64,000 nucleotides of DNA from Chitinophaga pinensis (GTDB lineage: Bacteria > Bacteroidota > Bacteroidia > NS11-12g > UBA955): positions 62,001 through 126,000 of the forward strand of contig CAMDAF010000001.1 in assembly GCA_945888525.1 (NCBI GenBank). Reading direction: 5' to 3'. Both the position numbers and the translations under genes were made by a program. The notes below the pieces were generated by a model. The model was given only the letters and a program-made list of their open reading frames with translations. It searched no databases and had not been told where the DNA came from. Below, piece by piece: positions 46,639 through 55,463 of this stretch (its first letter is position 1; every line of letters starts with the position of its first letter).

Positions 46639-48300
46639 ATGAATAAATCGAACTTATTACCACGTCTCCTTTTTCTTGCCCTTAGTATCGGAATTTTTTT
46701 CCAAGCTTCAGCACAGAAACCTGAAAAGAAAGCAGATCAAAAATCTGCTAAGAAAACAGATCAGAAACAAGCAGAAACAACAACAAAAGAGACTGCAACT
46801 GTATCAACACCTGCAGTCAAAAAATTTGATGCCTCTCAAGTCGGAAGAGATAAAGGAAGTTATGCCATTAAAGTCAAATTAAAAGGTTTTAAAAATGCAC
46901 CTATTTACTTAGCGGACAATTTTGGCGACAAACAATACCTAAGAGATACCTGTATGTTGGACGCAAATGGTGTTGGAACTTTTGAAGGAAACCTGAAACT
47001 TCAAAGGGGCATGTATATGATTGTTTTTCCTCAAATGCAGGCCTTTTATGAGTTGCCAATTACAGCCGACCAAGAATTTTATTTCGAAGCCGATACCAAT
47101 GCAGACGAAACAACAGTGAAAGTTACCGGTTCAGTTGAAAATGAAGCCTTTGTAGAATATCAACGCATAAGAGCCATCAACGGTAAAAACCGTTATTACC
47201 TTGACCAAGATATGAAAAATGCCAAATTGGCAAACAATGATACCTTGTACATGCGTTTAAAAACCCAAAGAGATTCTTTAGATGCTCAAGACATCCGTTT
47301 TAGAGAATCTTTTGTCTCAAAAAATTCAAGCCATTTTGTGACTAAATTATTTAAAGCTTTTCAATCAATAAAAATTCCTCAAAACCCGAATCCATTAGAT
47401 TCAATGTTTGATTACCGTTATTTCCGCGACCATTACTGGGACAATGTCGATTTTAATGAATCTGGATTAATTCGGGCTCCTCAAGGTTTATTGGCAGCCA
47501 AATTAAATGAATACATTGACAAGGTTTCCTTTCAAGATCCTGATAGTTTGGTCAATGCGGTTGATATTGCCATAGGCAAAACCGTTCCGTTTACAGAAAC
47601 TCAAAAATATTTTGTTCAATATCTAACCAACAAATTCCAAGATAGAAAAATAATGTGTCAAGACAACGTAACCATACATTTGATCGATAAGTACTATTGT
47701 CAAAATGAAGCATGGTGGTATGATGACACCGCTGGAAAAAGAAAAATGTGTGAAGAAGCTAAAAAAGCGCTTCCAACTTTGTGCGGAAAAACAACACCAG
47801 ATTTAAATATGGCAGATACAGCAGGTAAAATGCACCGTCTGTATGAAAATTTAGGACGCTACACCATATTGTTCTTCTATGACCCAACTTGCGGACATTG
47901 CAAAGAAGTAATTCCTGTGGTTAACCGTGTTTTCCTGGAGCATAAGAAAAATGGCATTAAGGTTTATGCTGTTTCAACTGAAAATCAATACGACGAATGG
48001 CGCAAAATGATGCGCAGTAGACCTGAATTGCAAGGTTGGATAAATGTTTGTAGAGTCGATAGATATGCTCCTTGGCCTTATTACAAACAAGATTATAATA
48101 TTGTCGCTAACCCAACCATGTTTATTCTCGACGAAAACGGTAGAATTATTGGAAAGAAAATACATGAGGACCAATTAGAGTTCTTTATAGAATCTCTTTT
48201 GTTCGAAAAGGGTATCATTTCAACAAAACCAACGCCTCCGCTTGAAAAGAAAGAAGAAAAAGCAGAGGGTTCTGCAAGCGAATTACCTAATACTTATTAA
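46639..48300 (+). CDS. Exported TlpA-like thioredoxin with DUF4369/DUF5106-type N-terminus
   Basis: 553 residues from ATG 46639. A signal peptide (LLFLALSIGIFFQASAQ) is followed by a Lys/Gln/Thr-rich linker, a beta-rich domain resembling DUF4369 (residues ~75-160), a helical DUF5106-like middle, and a C-terminal thioredoxin fold with the redox site C418-G-H-C421 in FYDPTCGHCKEV and a cis-Pro region NPTMFIL. It acts in the periplasm on disulfides of exported proteins. It has its own promoter and terminator. Confidence 0.82.
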   Translation: MNKSNLLPRLLFLALSIGIFFQASAQKPEKKADQKSAKKTDQKQAETTTKETATVSTPAVKKFDASQVGRDKGSYAIKVKLKGFKNAPIYLADNFGDKQYLRDTCMLDANGVGTFEGNLKLQRGMYMIVFPQMQAFYELPITADQEFYFEADTNADETTVKVTGSVENEAFVEYQRIRAINGKNRYYLDQDMKNAKLANNDTLYMRLKTQRDSLDAQDIRFRESFVSKNSSHFVTKLFKAFQSIKIPQNPNPLDSMFDYRYFRDHYWDNVDFNESGLIRAPQGLLAAKLNEYIDKVSFQDPDSLVNAVDIAIGKTVPFTETQKYFVQYLTNKFQDRKIMCQDNVTIHLIDKYYCQNEAWWYDDTAGKRKMCEEAKKALPTLCGKTTPDLNMADTAGKMHRLYENLGRYTILFFYDPTCGHCKEVIPVVNRVFLEHKKNGIKVYAVSTENQYDEWRKMMRSRPELQGWINVCRVDRYAPWPYYKQDYNIVANPTMFILDENGRIIGKKIHEDQLEFFIESLLFEKGIISTKPTPPLEKKEEKAEGSASELPNTY

Positions 48301-48316
48301 TAGTTAAAATTGTATT

Positions 48317-48350
48317 AAAGGCTGCACTTTATAAAGTTGCGGCCTTTTTT
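48317..48350 (+). terminator. Terminator after the TlpA-like gene
   Basis: AAGGCTGCACTTT / AAAGTTGCGGCCTT stem with one bulge and a small mismatch, loop ATA, then TTTTTT. It abuts the end of the convergent gene. Confidence 0.65.
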
Positions 48351-48996
48351 ATTTCTTTTTTATTAGTGCTTTGCTGCGGTTAAAAATTTCACCATAGCGC
48401 AGAGATAAACCAAAAGTATAGTAAGATCCGGAGAAACCCTTTGACACCAAAGATACCCTTGTTCCCATCCCGGCTCCAAGCCACAACCACCAAGTAAGTT
48501 TGTAATTAGCCCAAAAACCGATTTCTGCAGGCATTACAAACAGCGATTTTTTACTAATGTCTTGCACGCTATTTCTTTGTTTAATACTTCCACCACCAAT
48601 CCCAACGGCAAATGGAATTGAAAAACGCCACCTTTTTGAATTGTGAAAATAATATTCACAACCAAAATTTATATAAGTCAATTTATAGGCTTGCCATATT
48701 GTATTTGAATCCGTTTTTTTTGCTCCTGCACTTGGATTACTAATGATGTTTTCTTTGTTGTATGCATTGTAAAAACCTAAAAACAAATTGGTTCTTTGAT
48801 TAAACAAATAACCAGCTTGTAATCCGAATAACTTAATTGGCACATCTCTGACAATGCTGTTTTTTCCATCCAAACTGACAAATGCACTTTTTTCACCCCT
48901 TAAATCTGTTCGAATATTGCTGTACATATTCTTAAGCTGACCAATACATAAGTTGGATGTTATGAAACAGATAAATAAAATTAATGACCTCAACAT
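48349..48996 (-). CDS. Small outer-membrane beta-barrel protein
   Basis: 215 residues from ATG 48996. A signal peptide (LRSLILFICFITSNLCIGQ) precedes alternating beta strands with aromatic girdles (LFGLQAGYLFN, YINFGCEYYF, LWLGAGMGTRVSL, YTFGLSLRYGEIF). This looks like an 8-stranded porin-family barrel, function unknown. The frame runs open to 49125, but the upstream part crosses the promoter and the divergent pnuC promoter region, so it is rejected. Confidence 0.72.
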   Translation of the reverse strand: MLRSLILFICFITSNLCIGQLKNMYSNIRTDLRGEKSAFVSLDGKNSIVRDVPIKLFGLQAGYLFNQRTNLFLGFYNAYNKENIISNPSAGAKKTDSNTIWQAYKLTYINFGCEYYFHNSKRWRFSIPFAVGIGGGSIKQRNSVQDISKKSLFVMPAEIGFWANYKLTWWLWLGAGMGTRVSLVSKGFSGSYYTFGLSLRYGEIFNRSKALIKKK

Positions 48997-49001
48997 TGGT
49001 G

Positions 49002-49026
49002 CAAAAATAATCTTAAATTTATCGAA
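49002..49026 (-). promoter_or_regulatory. Promoter of the barrel gene, near-leaderless
   Basis: Minus strand TTG, about 17 nt, then TATTTTTG (49009-49002). The box ends 5 nt before the ATG at 48996, so transcription should begin at or within a few bases of the start codon. Confidence 0.6.
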
Positions 49027-49035
49027 CAAGACAAG

Positions 49036-49043
49036 CATCTTTG
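49036..49043 (+). promoter_or_regulatory. Possible pnuC promoter, -7 element
   Basis: CATCTTTG is one base off TAnnTTTG and lies 6 nt before the pnuC ATG, back to back with the barrel-gene promoter. Confidence 0.4.
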
Positions 49044-49049
49044 CCACAG

Positions 49050-49625
49050 ATGTTGCATTTATTGGAAATTGCCTCAGTAGCACTTTTGTTTTTTTATATG
49101 TTTTTTGCCTATAAGCGTCATGCAAACGCTTGGTTGTTTGGTATATTAGGCTCAGTTTTTAGTGCAATCTTATTTTATAAAAAAGGGTTTTACGGCAGCA
49201 TGTTTCTGAATATAATCTATGCTTTTCAAGGTGTGTTTGGGTATTTTGAATGGAAATGGAAATCACCCAACTCAAAACCATCCTATCAATTTAGGTTCAA
49301 AGTGCATTTTTTGATTGTCTTTGCCTCAATGCTACTTGCCTTAGTCGTAATCAAATCATTTGTGCTTTTAAACTACGTTGAGTTTAAGTATTTAGATATA
49401 TTTTTAGCCTTCTTAAGCATCGTTGCAACCTATTTGGAAATCAAAAAGGACATTGCATGCTGGTGGTATTGGATTGTTTGCAATGTTGCGTACTCGATTT
49501 TATATTTGAATCTAAATACCCCAGAGTCGCCGCTCTATTTTTATTCCTTTTTGATGCTTGCTTTGGGTTTGTTTTCGTGGTTTGCCCTAAAAGAATGGAC
49601 TAAAAACCTACAAACTGAGGATTAA
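49050..49625 (+). CDS. pnuC: Nicotinamide riboside transporter PnuC family
   Basis: 191 residues with about seven membrane helices. Family blocks: LEIASVALLFFYMFFAYKR at the N-terminus, NIIYAFQGVFGYFEWKWK, and DIACWWYWIVCNVAYSILYL. PnuC carries nicotinamide riboside by facilitated diffusion; relatives carry thiamine (PnuT) or riboflavin. No thiamine genes or riboswitch are adjacent. I use the ATG at 49050; a TTG 9 nt upstream overlaps the promoter box. It overlaps the convergent LysE gene by 18 nt. Confidence 0.83.
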   Translation: MLHLLEIASVALLFFYMFFAYKRHANAWLFGILGSVFSAILFYKKGFYGSMFLNIIYAFQGVFGYFEWKWKSPNSKPSYQFRFKVHFLIVFASMLLALVVIKSFVLLNYVEFKYLDIFLAFLSIVATYLEIKKDIACWWYWIVCNVAYSILYLNLNTPESPLYFYSFLMLALGLFSWFALKEWTKNLQTED

Positions 49626-50228
49626 TTTTATTCCAACCCCTATAAAAACCAACCCAGATGCTTGATTAATTCTTTGAACAAGCTTGTCCGTCATCTGTTT
49701 TTTAAGTAAGGATGCAAAATAGGCTATGGCAATTTCAACCATAAAAATACTAAATAAACAAGCGGTAAAATAGATGATTTGATCATTGATTTGATAATGG
49801 AACTTAATTTTCAAAAGGGAACTGATTGCAAGCCAGCTAAAGAAGTTAACTGGATTGAGTATGTTTAATAAAAAACCATTTCCTATGTAATAGACAGCAC
49901 TCTTACTCGAGGATTTGAAGTCTTTGCCGGCGTCTGTTTTTGGCTTTGCCCTTACAAACATAGCTAAGCCCATTAGCAACAATACCGATCCACCAACAAT
50001 AGAAATTGTATGTTGATTGCTTTCTAAAAAATTGGCAAATTCGGTACTCAATATTGCTAGCGTAATAAATATTATATCACAAAGTATTACTCCAATGGCG
50101 ATATACACGCCCGTTTTGAAACCTGAACTGAGACTGTTTTTTATTAAAGAAAAGAATACTGTACCCAGCATAATGCTAAGTATAGCACCAGTTAGTAGGC
50201 CTTGCAGTATGCAATTTATTACATGCAT
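49608..50228 (-). CDS. LysE/RhtB-family exporter
   Basis: 206 residues, six membrane helices. The LysE signature is seen as GLLTGAILSIMLGTVFFSLIKNSLSSGFKTGVYIAIG (first helices, glycine-rich loop) and NPVNFFSWLAI in the fourth helix. These proteins export amino acids such as lysine, homoserine or threonine; substrate here is unknown. Its 3' end overlaps the 3' end of pnuC. Confidence 0.82.
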   Translation of the reverse strand: MHVINCILQGLLTGAILSIMLGTVFFSLIKNSLSSGFKTGVYIAIGVILCDIIFITLAILSTEFANFLESNQHTISIVGGSVLLLMGLAMFVRAKPKTDAGKDFKSSSKSAVYYIGNGFLLNILNPVNFFSWLAISSLLKIKFHYQINDQIIYFTACLFSIFMVEIAIAYFASLLKKQMTDKLVQRINQASGLVFIGVGIKLILSL

Positions 50229-50292
50229 TTGAATGAAATTTTAATGGTTAAAAAAAATATAAAATTAAAATAATAATAAGGATTGCAAATTA

Positions 50293-50300
50293 TAACTTTG
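50293..50300 (+). promoter_or_regulatory. rbfA promoter, -7 element
   Basis: TAACTTTG followed by CAG, 12 nt before the rbfA ATG at 50313; matches TAnnTTTG. Confidence 0.6.
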
Positions 50301-50312
50301 CAGTGGATTTAT

Positions 50313-50687
50313 ATGAGTACAAGGACAGAAAAGTTCAATAAAGAAATGCAAAGAGAACTGGGTGTTATCTTTCAAAGTAAAACACACGATTGGTTCGAAG
50401 GTGCATTTATCACTGTGACAGAGGTAAGTTCTAGTCCTGACTTAAGCTATGTCAAAGCATATCTTAGTATTTTTAATGTTAAAAGTAAGCAGAAAGCTAT
50501 GGAATTAGTGAATTTGTACAACAAGCAAATCCGAAAAATATTAGCCGGAAAAATAAAAAATTCAGTTAGAATTATACCGGAATTACATTTCTTAGAAGAC
50601 AACAGCTTAGAAAATGCACTTAAATTTGATAAATTGTTTGATCAATTAAGGGAGGAAAGATCGACGAGAGAAGAAAATAAGGACTAA
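50313..50687 (+). CDS. rbfA: Ribosome-binding factor A
   Basis: 124 residues of the KH-type RbfA fold: MSTRTEKFNKEMQRELGVIF, VTEVSSSPDLSYVKAYLSIF, and VRIIPELHFLEDNSLENALK. It matures the 5' end of 16S rRNA in the 30S subunit and is a cold-shock factor. The frame opens 10 codons earlier, within the promoter. It heads a three-gene unit with a methyltransferase and a LolC/E-type permease. Confidence 0.9.
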   Translation: MSTRTEKFNKEMQRELGVIFQSKTHDWFEGAFITVTEVSSSPDLSYVKAYLSIFNVKSKQKAMELVNLYNKQIRKILAGKIKNSVRIIPELHFLEDNSLENALKFDKLFDQLREERSTREENKD

Positions 50688-50695
50688 TAAAATTC

Positions 50696-51502
50696 ATGCC
50701 TGTAAGCCATAGAACAGAGTTGTTTACTGAGGTGCTGGACAAACACAGCAATGCAAGAAAATTATACAATTTTTTTACCCATTCTCTTTTGTTGAAAAAT
50801 CACATCATTCGAAGAGAGATTAAATTATGTAGCAGGAGGAAGAATAAGGTACAACATGTTTTATACCCTGGTTTTGGAATGGGGCAATTGTTGGGTTTGT
50901 TTTCAAATTACAGAAGCAAATACAATATTTTGGCAATAGATAAGAACCATAAAATGGTGACTCAATCTACAGCTTATTTTAATCATGAAAATATCCATAA
51001 TATCTACTGTAGAACTGCAGATATTTTGAGTTTTGATCAACACGATGCATTCGACTTATGCCTGTCAATTAATCTATTGAATTACATTGAAGAAGATAGA
51101 AAGGCCTTAACCAATATGTTTAATGCACTAAAAAAACCAGGAATGCTGTTGATTTTTAACTCAAGCAATTATGCCGACGACAAGGCAAGTAGACTTAACA
51201 TAGGTATTTACTCAGACCCAAAAGTTCGCAATGGTTATGGTGTTATTGAACTACAGCAAATGTTAAAGGAAATTGGTTTTTCAAAAGTTAAAGCCAGATA
51301 TGCATACGGAACCCCCGGTATTTACAGCTGGAAATTAACAACTGCTTGGCCCACAAAAATGATAAAAACCTCTCAATTGTTTTTTGCTGTTTTGCCAATT
51401 TATACTTTGCTGTGTATTCCTTTTGTTATTTTATTTAATTTTCTAGACATCAATATGAAGCACAACAAAGGCAAATGTATTCTTGTTAGAGCATTTAAAT
51501 AA
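50696..51502 (+). CDS. Class I SAM-dependent methyltransferase
   Basis: 268 residues. A SAM-binding glycine motif is seen as VLYPGFGMGQLLGL, with an acidic turn at NILAIDKNHKMV and motif IV DLCLSINLLNYIEED. A hydrophobic helix at the C-terminus (FFAVLPIYTLLCIPFVILFNF) suggests membrane association, so a lipid or envelope substrate is possible. The substrate is unknown. It lies 8 nt after rbfA and overlaps the permease gene by one base (TAATG). Confidence 0.72.
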   Translation: MPVSHRTELFTEVLDKHSNARKLYNFFTHSLLLKNHIIRREIKLCSRRKNKVQHVLYPGFGMGQLLGLFSNYRSKYNILAIDKNHKMVTQSTAYFNHENIHNIYCRTADILSFDQHDAFDLCLSINLLNYIEEDRKALTNMFNALKKPGMLLIFNSSNYADDKASRLNIGIYSDPKVRNGYGVIELQQMLKEIGFSKVKARYAYGTPGIYSWKLTTAWPTKMIKTSQLFFAVLPIYTLLCIPFVILFNFLDINMKHNKGKCILVRAFK

Positions 51503-52695
51503 TGAGAACGTCGTTGTTTATAGCTGGTCGTTACCTTTTCTCAAAGAAGAAAAGAAATGCGATAAATATCATTTCAAGTGTTGCAGTTCTGGCATTTGCA
51601 GTCTGTACCTCTGCCCTGATTGTTATATTAAGCACCATGAATGGCTTTGAATCGTTGATATTTTCTATGTACAACAAGTTCAATCCTGAAATCAAAGTTA
51701 GTTTAAACGAAGGGAAAGTATTTGAGCAAGCGCATACCATACAGAAATTGAAATCCATAAAGGGCATTAAAAACATGATGCCAATAATGGAGGATAATGC
51801 AGCGATTAGGAACGGCGACTATCAAACTGTGTGCACTGTAAAGGGGGTTGATTCGAATTATTTTATTGTCAATGGACTTAACTCAATGGTGGTAGAAGGT
51901 GAAGGGATTGTCAAACAGAATGCTTATAATTTTATGGTACTTGGATCTGGAATTGATCAAAAAATCAATTGCAATATTGGGGGGCCTTTTAGTCTGGTTT
52001 CTCTAATTACGCCAAGACGGGGTGATTTTAATGTAAATGACATTGAATCCATTAAATCAATGGAAATTGAACCAGCAGGTGTGTTAACCCTTGATGAAAC
52101 CATTAGCAACCGATACGTATTTGTACCAATCGATTTTGCTCAATCACTTTTTGAGAGAGAAAATCAAATTTCTTCCCTTGAAATAACGCTTCAAAAAAAC
52201 ACCAATGTTGATCTGGTTTTGAATGAAGTCAAACAAGTTTTGGGAAAATCATTCAAGGTCCAAAACAGAATGGAGCAGCAGGCTTCCTTATACAAAATGT
52301 TTAAAAGTGAAAAATGGGCCAGTTATGCCATCTTAACTTTTATTTTATTGATTGCCGCCTTTAACGCCTTGGGCAGCTTAACCATGTTGGTAATTGAAAA
52401 GAAAGACGATATAAAAACTTTAATGGGAATGGGTGCAAGGCCTTCATTAATTCGAAATGTGTTCTTTAGTAACGGGTTCTTTATCTCAGCAATTGGGACA
52501 TTTTTCGGTCTTGCTTTGGGCATTGCTTTGGTTATTGTCCAAGAAAAATATGGCTTGGTGAAAATGCAGGGGGCTATTGTAGAAAATTATCCTGTAAAAT
52601 TGCTTTTAAAGGATGTTTTACTCGTGCTAGGAACCGCTTTAGGGCTTGGTGTTTTAACAGGAATTTATCCCGCTTTAAAAGCGATGAAATCATAA
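51502..52695 (+). CDS. LolC/LolE-type lipoprotein-release ABC permease
   Basis: 397 residues: one N-terminal membrane helix (NIISSVAVLAFAVCTSALIVI), a large MacB-like periplasmic domain, and three C-terminal FtsX helices (YAILTFILLIAAFNALGSL, IRNVFFSNGFFISAIGTFFGL, VLLVLGTALGLGVLTGIYPAL). It matches LolC/E, which extracts lipoproteins from the inner membrane with the ATPase LolD, not encoded here. Its ATG overlaps the previous stop by one base. Confidence 0.85.
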   Translation: MRTSLFIAGRYLFSKKKRNAINIISSVAVLAFAVCTSALIVILSTMNGFESLIFSMYNKFNPEIKVSLNEGKVFEQAHTIQKLKSIKGIKNMMPIMEDNAAIRNGDYQTVCTVKGVDSNYFIVNGLNSMVVEGEGIVKQNAYNFMVLGSGIDQKINCNIGGPFSLVSLITPRRGDFNVNDIESIKSMEIEPAGVLTLDETISNRYVFVPIDFAQSLFERENQISSLEITLQKNTNVDLVLNEVKQVLGKSFKVQNRMEQQASLYKMFKSEKWASYAILTFILLIAAFNALGSLTMLVIEKKDDIKTLMGMGARPSLIRNVFFSNGFFISAIGTFFGLALGIALVIVQEKYGLVKMQGAIVENYPVKLLLKDVLLVLGTALGLGVLTGIYPALKAMKS

Positions 52696-52707
52696 TGATA
52701 ACTGAAC

Positions 52708-52745
52708 GCATAAAAAAAGCCCCTTATCTTGGGGCTTTTTTATGC
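52708..52745. terminator. Bidirectional terminator
   Basis: Palindrome GCATAAAAAAAGCCCC / GGGGCTTTTTTATGC with loop TTATCTT (one-base imbalance in the A/T runs); U-run in either direction. It separates the permease gene from the convergent PPIase operon. Confidence 0.88.
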
Positions 52746-52759
52746 ATTTTATAAATTGA

Positions 52760-53395
52760 TTAATACTTGGGAACGTAATTGTATTCAGCTTTTATTTCAG
52801 CTAAAGTTTTTCGAATAACCCTCACTTGCATTTTTTGGTCTACAAATGGTCGGTCTTTTGAACTTCTTGACTGTTTAACAATACTGTCGGCATATTCGAT
52901 GCCTTTCATAACATAGCCAAAAACGGTGTATTGTTTATCTAATCCTTTGGTTCCGGCTGTGCTTACACTAATGTAAAATTGAGAACCACTGGAGGCACGG
53001 GTTGGATTAACCGCATCTCCAAGTCTGGCCGCTGCCAATACCCCGCGTTCATGTTGTATGGTGTCTCTAATTTCAGCAGGGATCGTATAACCTGGGCCAC
53101 CAGATCCATCGTTGCTTATATCCGAATCTTTGCTATTAGGGTCACCTCCTTGAATCATGAAATTAGGAATTACACGGTGAAAGGTGGTGTTGTTGAAGAA
53201 TCCATCGTTGCTTAATTTTAAGAAATTCGCTCTGTGTAAGGGCGTAGCTTTATACAACCAAATATACATGTTTCCAAATGGGGTTGTCATTTCAACGACA
53301 TCCTCTGTGGGAATAACCGGAGCTTCTTCTTTTTTTGCTTTACAAGCGCCAAGCAGAATGGAAGCTGCAATAAAAGAATAATACAAATATTTCAT
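52760..53395 (-). CDS. Cyclophilin-type PPIase lipoprotein (copy B)
   Basis: 211 residues. A lipobox at LLGAC (Cys ~18) makes it an envelope lipoprotein. The cyclophilin fold is intact: TTFHRVIPNFMIQGGDP, GPGYTIPAEI, GVLAAAR, SSGSQFYIS, YTVFGYVMKGIE. It catalyses proline cis-trans isomerisation in exported protein folding. It is the last gene of a five-gene unit and directly follows a paralogue after 3 nt. Confidence 0.88.
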   Translation of the reverse strand: MKYLYYSFIAASILLGACKAKKEEAPVIPTEDVVEMTTPFGNMYIWLYKATPLHRANFLKLSNDGFFNNTTFHRVIPNFMIQGGDPNSKDSDISNDGSGGPGYTIPAEIRDTIQHERGVLAAARLGDAVNPTRASSGSQFYISVSTAGTKGLDKQYTVFGYVMKGIEYADSIVKQSRSSKDRPFVDQKMQVRVIRKTLAEIKAEYNYVPKY

Positions 53396-53398
53396 GCC

Positions 53399-54097
53399 TT
53401 ACTTTCCTTTACTTGCAGATTTAGGCGCGTTGATATGCTTCATGCTTATGATTTTTACAGGCGCATTTGGCCTGTCATTCATGCCAGTAGGAACTGCAGC
53501 AATTTTGTCTACGATGTCTAAACCTTTAACAGTTTCGCCAAACACAGTATATTGACCATCCAAAAATGGCGTAGCGACATGGCAAATATAAAATTGAGAA
53601 CCGCTAGATGCGCGTTCTGGATTTTCTGTTCTAGCTGCAGCTAGTGAGCCCTTATTGTGTCTATACAATGGGCTGATTTCTGCAGGAATCAAATAGCCTG
53701 GTCCGCCCATTCCATCGTTGTTTGGGTCTGTATCTTTACTCAATGGGTCGCCAGTTTGAATCATAAAGTTTTTGATTACACGGTGAAATAAAATCCCGTT
53801 GTAAAAGTTAGAGTTCACCAATTTCAAGAAGTTATCTCGGTGCAAAGGTGTTTCATTGTATAATACTACAACCATATCTCCCATGTTTGTTTTGATTAAA
53901 ACAGAGTCTCTGTCTTTTTTAGTGGTGTCTGCAGCTGTTTGTGGGGCAGACTGTTCTGCTGCTGATGGTTCCGGCGCACTGATGCTAGACTCCGTGTAGG
54001 TTTCTTCTTTTGCAGCATCGCTGCTGTTGTTGCACGTTGCCGTCGCTAACAATACGCTAAGGGCTGTAATGCCAATGTGGTTTAGTAAGTATTTCAT
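53399..54097 (-). CDS. Cyclophilin-type PPIase lipoprotein (copy A)
   Basis: 232 residues. An N-terminal hydrophobic leader ends in LLATATC, a loose lipobox, followed by a long Ala/Ser/Glu/Pro-rich tether. The cyclophilin domain has ILFHRVIKNFMIQTGDP, GPGYLIPAEI, GSLAAAR, ASSGSQFYICH and YTVFGETVKGLD. It is a tandem duplicate of the following gene, with a longer tether. Its ATG overlaps the stop of the preceding unknown gene by 4 nt. Confidence 0.87.
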   Translation of the reverse strand: MKYLLNHIGITALSVLLATATCNNSSDAAKEETYTESSISAPEPSAAEQSAPQTAADTTKKDRDSVLIKTNMGDMVVVLYNETPLHRDNFLKLVNSNFYNGILFHRVIKNFMIQTGDPLSKDTDPNNDGMGGPGYLIPAEISPLYRHNKGSLAAARTENPERASSGSQFYICHVATPFLDGQYTVFGETVKGLDIVDKIAAVPTGMNDRPNAPVKIISMKHINAPKSASKGK

Positions 54098-54450
54098 AAA
54101 ATCTGTTCGTTGATAAAATATTCAATAATGTGTTCGCGAATATAAGTTTCTTGTTCCAAAAGTGCCATATCTGGAAGCGGATTTTTTAACTTCCAATGAG
54201 GCCAACCGTCGTCATCCGTGCCAATTAATTCATAGTGGTCTGAATAGCTTAGTATTTTGCAGGTTGCTATATGCATTAGAGATACTTTGTCGTCTTTTTT
54301 GAAATTAGATTCATTAAGATTGCCAAGCTCTCGCATACCAATAATAAATAGGAGGGCATCAAGATCAGGTCGTTTTCCAAAACGGGTTTCGATAAAGGCA
54401 ATGATGTCTTGCCAAATTTGTTTGCGGTCCAACTCAGGTTTATTTTCCAT
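54094..54450 (-). CDS. Conserved Bacteroidota protein of unknown function
   Basis: 118 residues, soluble, with no signal peptide or motif I can assign. Notable features are MENKPELDRKQIWQDIIAF at the start, an MRELGNLNESNFKKDDKV segment and a WPHWKLKNPLP stretch. It lies in a tight operon with def upstream (1-nt overlap) and a PPIase downstream (4-nt overlap), which suggests a link to protein maturation or is simply operon co-location. Confidence 0.75.
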   Translation of the reverse strand: MENKPELDRKQIWQDIIAFIETRFGKRPDLDALLFIIGMRELGNLNESNFKKDDKVSLMHIATCKILSYSDHYELIGTDDDGWPHWKLKNPLPDMALLEQETYIREHIIEYFINEQIL

Positions 54451-55001
54451 TATTTTTTAGGGAAACGCATTTTATAGCTATGTTCAACTCTACCAAGACT
54501 GATATTGTTTAATTTACCTTTGATTAAATTTCTCTTCAAAGGCGAAATCTTGTCAACGAATAATTTTCCTTCAATGTGGTCGTATTCATGTTGGATAATT
54601 CTTGCAACCATTCCATCAAATGTTTTTTCATGCTCTTTGAAATTTTCATCTAAATATTTGATGCGCAATTCTGGTTTGCGGGAAACATTTTCATGTATGG
54701 TTGGAATGCTTAAGCAACCTTCTTCATATTTCCATTCTTCGCCCCATTCTTCTATAATCACAGGGTTGATAAAAGTCTGTTTAAATCCCTCTGGCTTGAT
54801 TCCCTCAATAGGAGACCCATCAACAATAAAAATTCTAATTGGCAAACCAATCTGAGGGGCAGCTAAACCAATGCCATGGCTGTCGTACATGGTCTCATAC
54901 ATATTGTCTAGAAGATCCTTCAAATTCGGGTATTCCAATTCGATGTCGGAACATTTTTTTCTAAGCACAGGGCTTCCGTAGGCGTATATCGGTAATATCA
55001 T
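54450..55001 (-). CDS. def: Peptide deformylase
   Basis: 183 residues. The three catalytic motifs are complete: GIGLAAPQIG, EEGCLSIP and QHEYDHIEG, giving the Cys and two His metal ligands and the catalytic Glu. It removes the formyl group from nascent N-terminal methionine. It overlaps ruvX upstream by 4 nt and the unknown gene downstream by 1 nt. Confidence 0.95.
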   Translation of the reverse strand: MILPIYAYGSPVLRKKCSDIELEYPNLKDLLDNMYETMYDSHGIGLAAPQIGLPIRIFIVDGSPIEGIKPEGFKQTFINPVIIEEWGEEWKYEEGCLSIPTIHENVSRKPELRIKYLDENFKEHEKTFDGMVARIIQHEYDHIEGKLFVDKISPLKRNLIKGKLNNISLGRVEHSYKMRFPKK

Positions 55002-55408
55002 TTAATTTCCAAATAGAGCTGCAAAATTAATGCCGCAGCGACTGTATCTACAAGTTTTTTATTTTGCCTGGCAATTTTTTTGTAACCAGCATCTATTAAA
55101 GTTTGTTTTGCCATTCGACTTGTTAAGCGTTCATCGATCATAACAATTGGCATATTTGGGAACAATTCCAAAAGTTTTAGCTTAAATGCTTCAACCAAAG
55201 GTGTCGCATCGGTATCCAATCCACTCAAACGCTTCGGTTCACCCAAAACAATTGTATCCACTTTTTCTTTTGAAAAATAATCTTTTAAAAATTCAAAAAT
55301 TTTTGGAGTATCTATTGTTACCAAGGGTTGCGCAATAATTTGCATAGGGTCTGTAACAGCAATTCCAACTCTTTTTTTGCCATAATCTATTGCCAGAATT
55401 CGTCCCAT
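54998..55408 (-). CDS. ruvX: Putative pre-16S rRNA nuclease / Holliday junction resolvase YqgF
   Basis: 136 residues of the RNase H-like YqgF fold: AIDYGKKRVGIAVTDP with the first catalytic Asp, DTIVLGEPKRLSG, and IDERLTSRMAKQTL, ending in the VDTVAAALILQLYL helix. It processes the 16S rRNA 5' end in E. coli. It heads the ruvX-def-unknown-PPIase-PPIase operon and diverges from lysA across 55 nt. Confidence 0.92.
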   Translation of the reverse strand: MGRILAIDYGKKRVGIAVTDPMQIIAQPLVTIDTPKIFEFLKDYFSKEKVDTIVLGEPKRLSGLDTDATPLVEAFKLKLLELFPNMPIVMIDERLTSRMAKQTLIDAGYKKIARQNKKLVDTVAAALILQLYLEIK

Positions 55409-55451
55409 TTTATAAGCGCAAATTGCATTTTTTATTCAGTGATAAAAAAAT

Positions 55452-55459
55452 TACTTTCG
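55452..55459 (+). promoter_or_regulatory. Possible lysA promoter, -7 element (near-leaderless)
   Basis: TACTTTCG, one base from TAnnTTTG, followed by CACA then ATGATG. The box ends 4 nt before the first ATG and 7 nt before the second. Confidence 0.45.
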
Positions 55460-55463
55460 CACA

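Noticed and set aside
49026-49050. Thiamine or NAD riboswitch before pnuC
   Set aside because: There is no room for one: a divergent promoter lies directly upstream and the implied leader is only a few bases.
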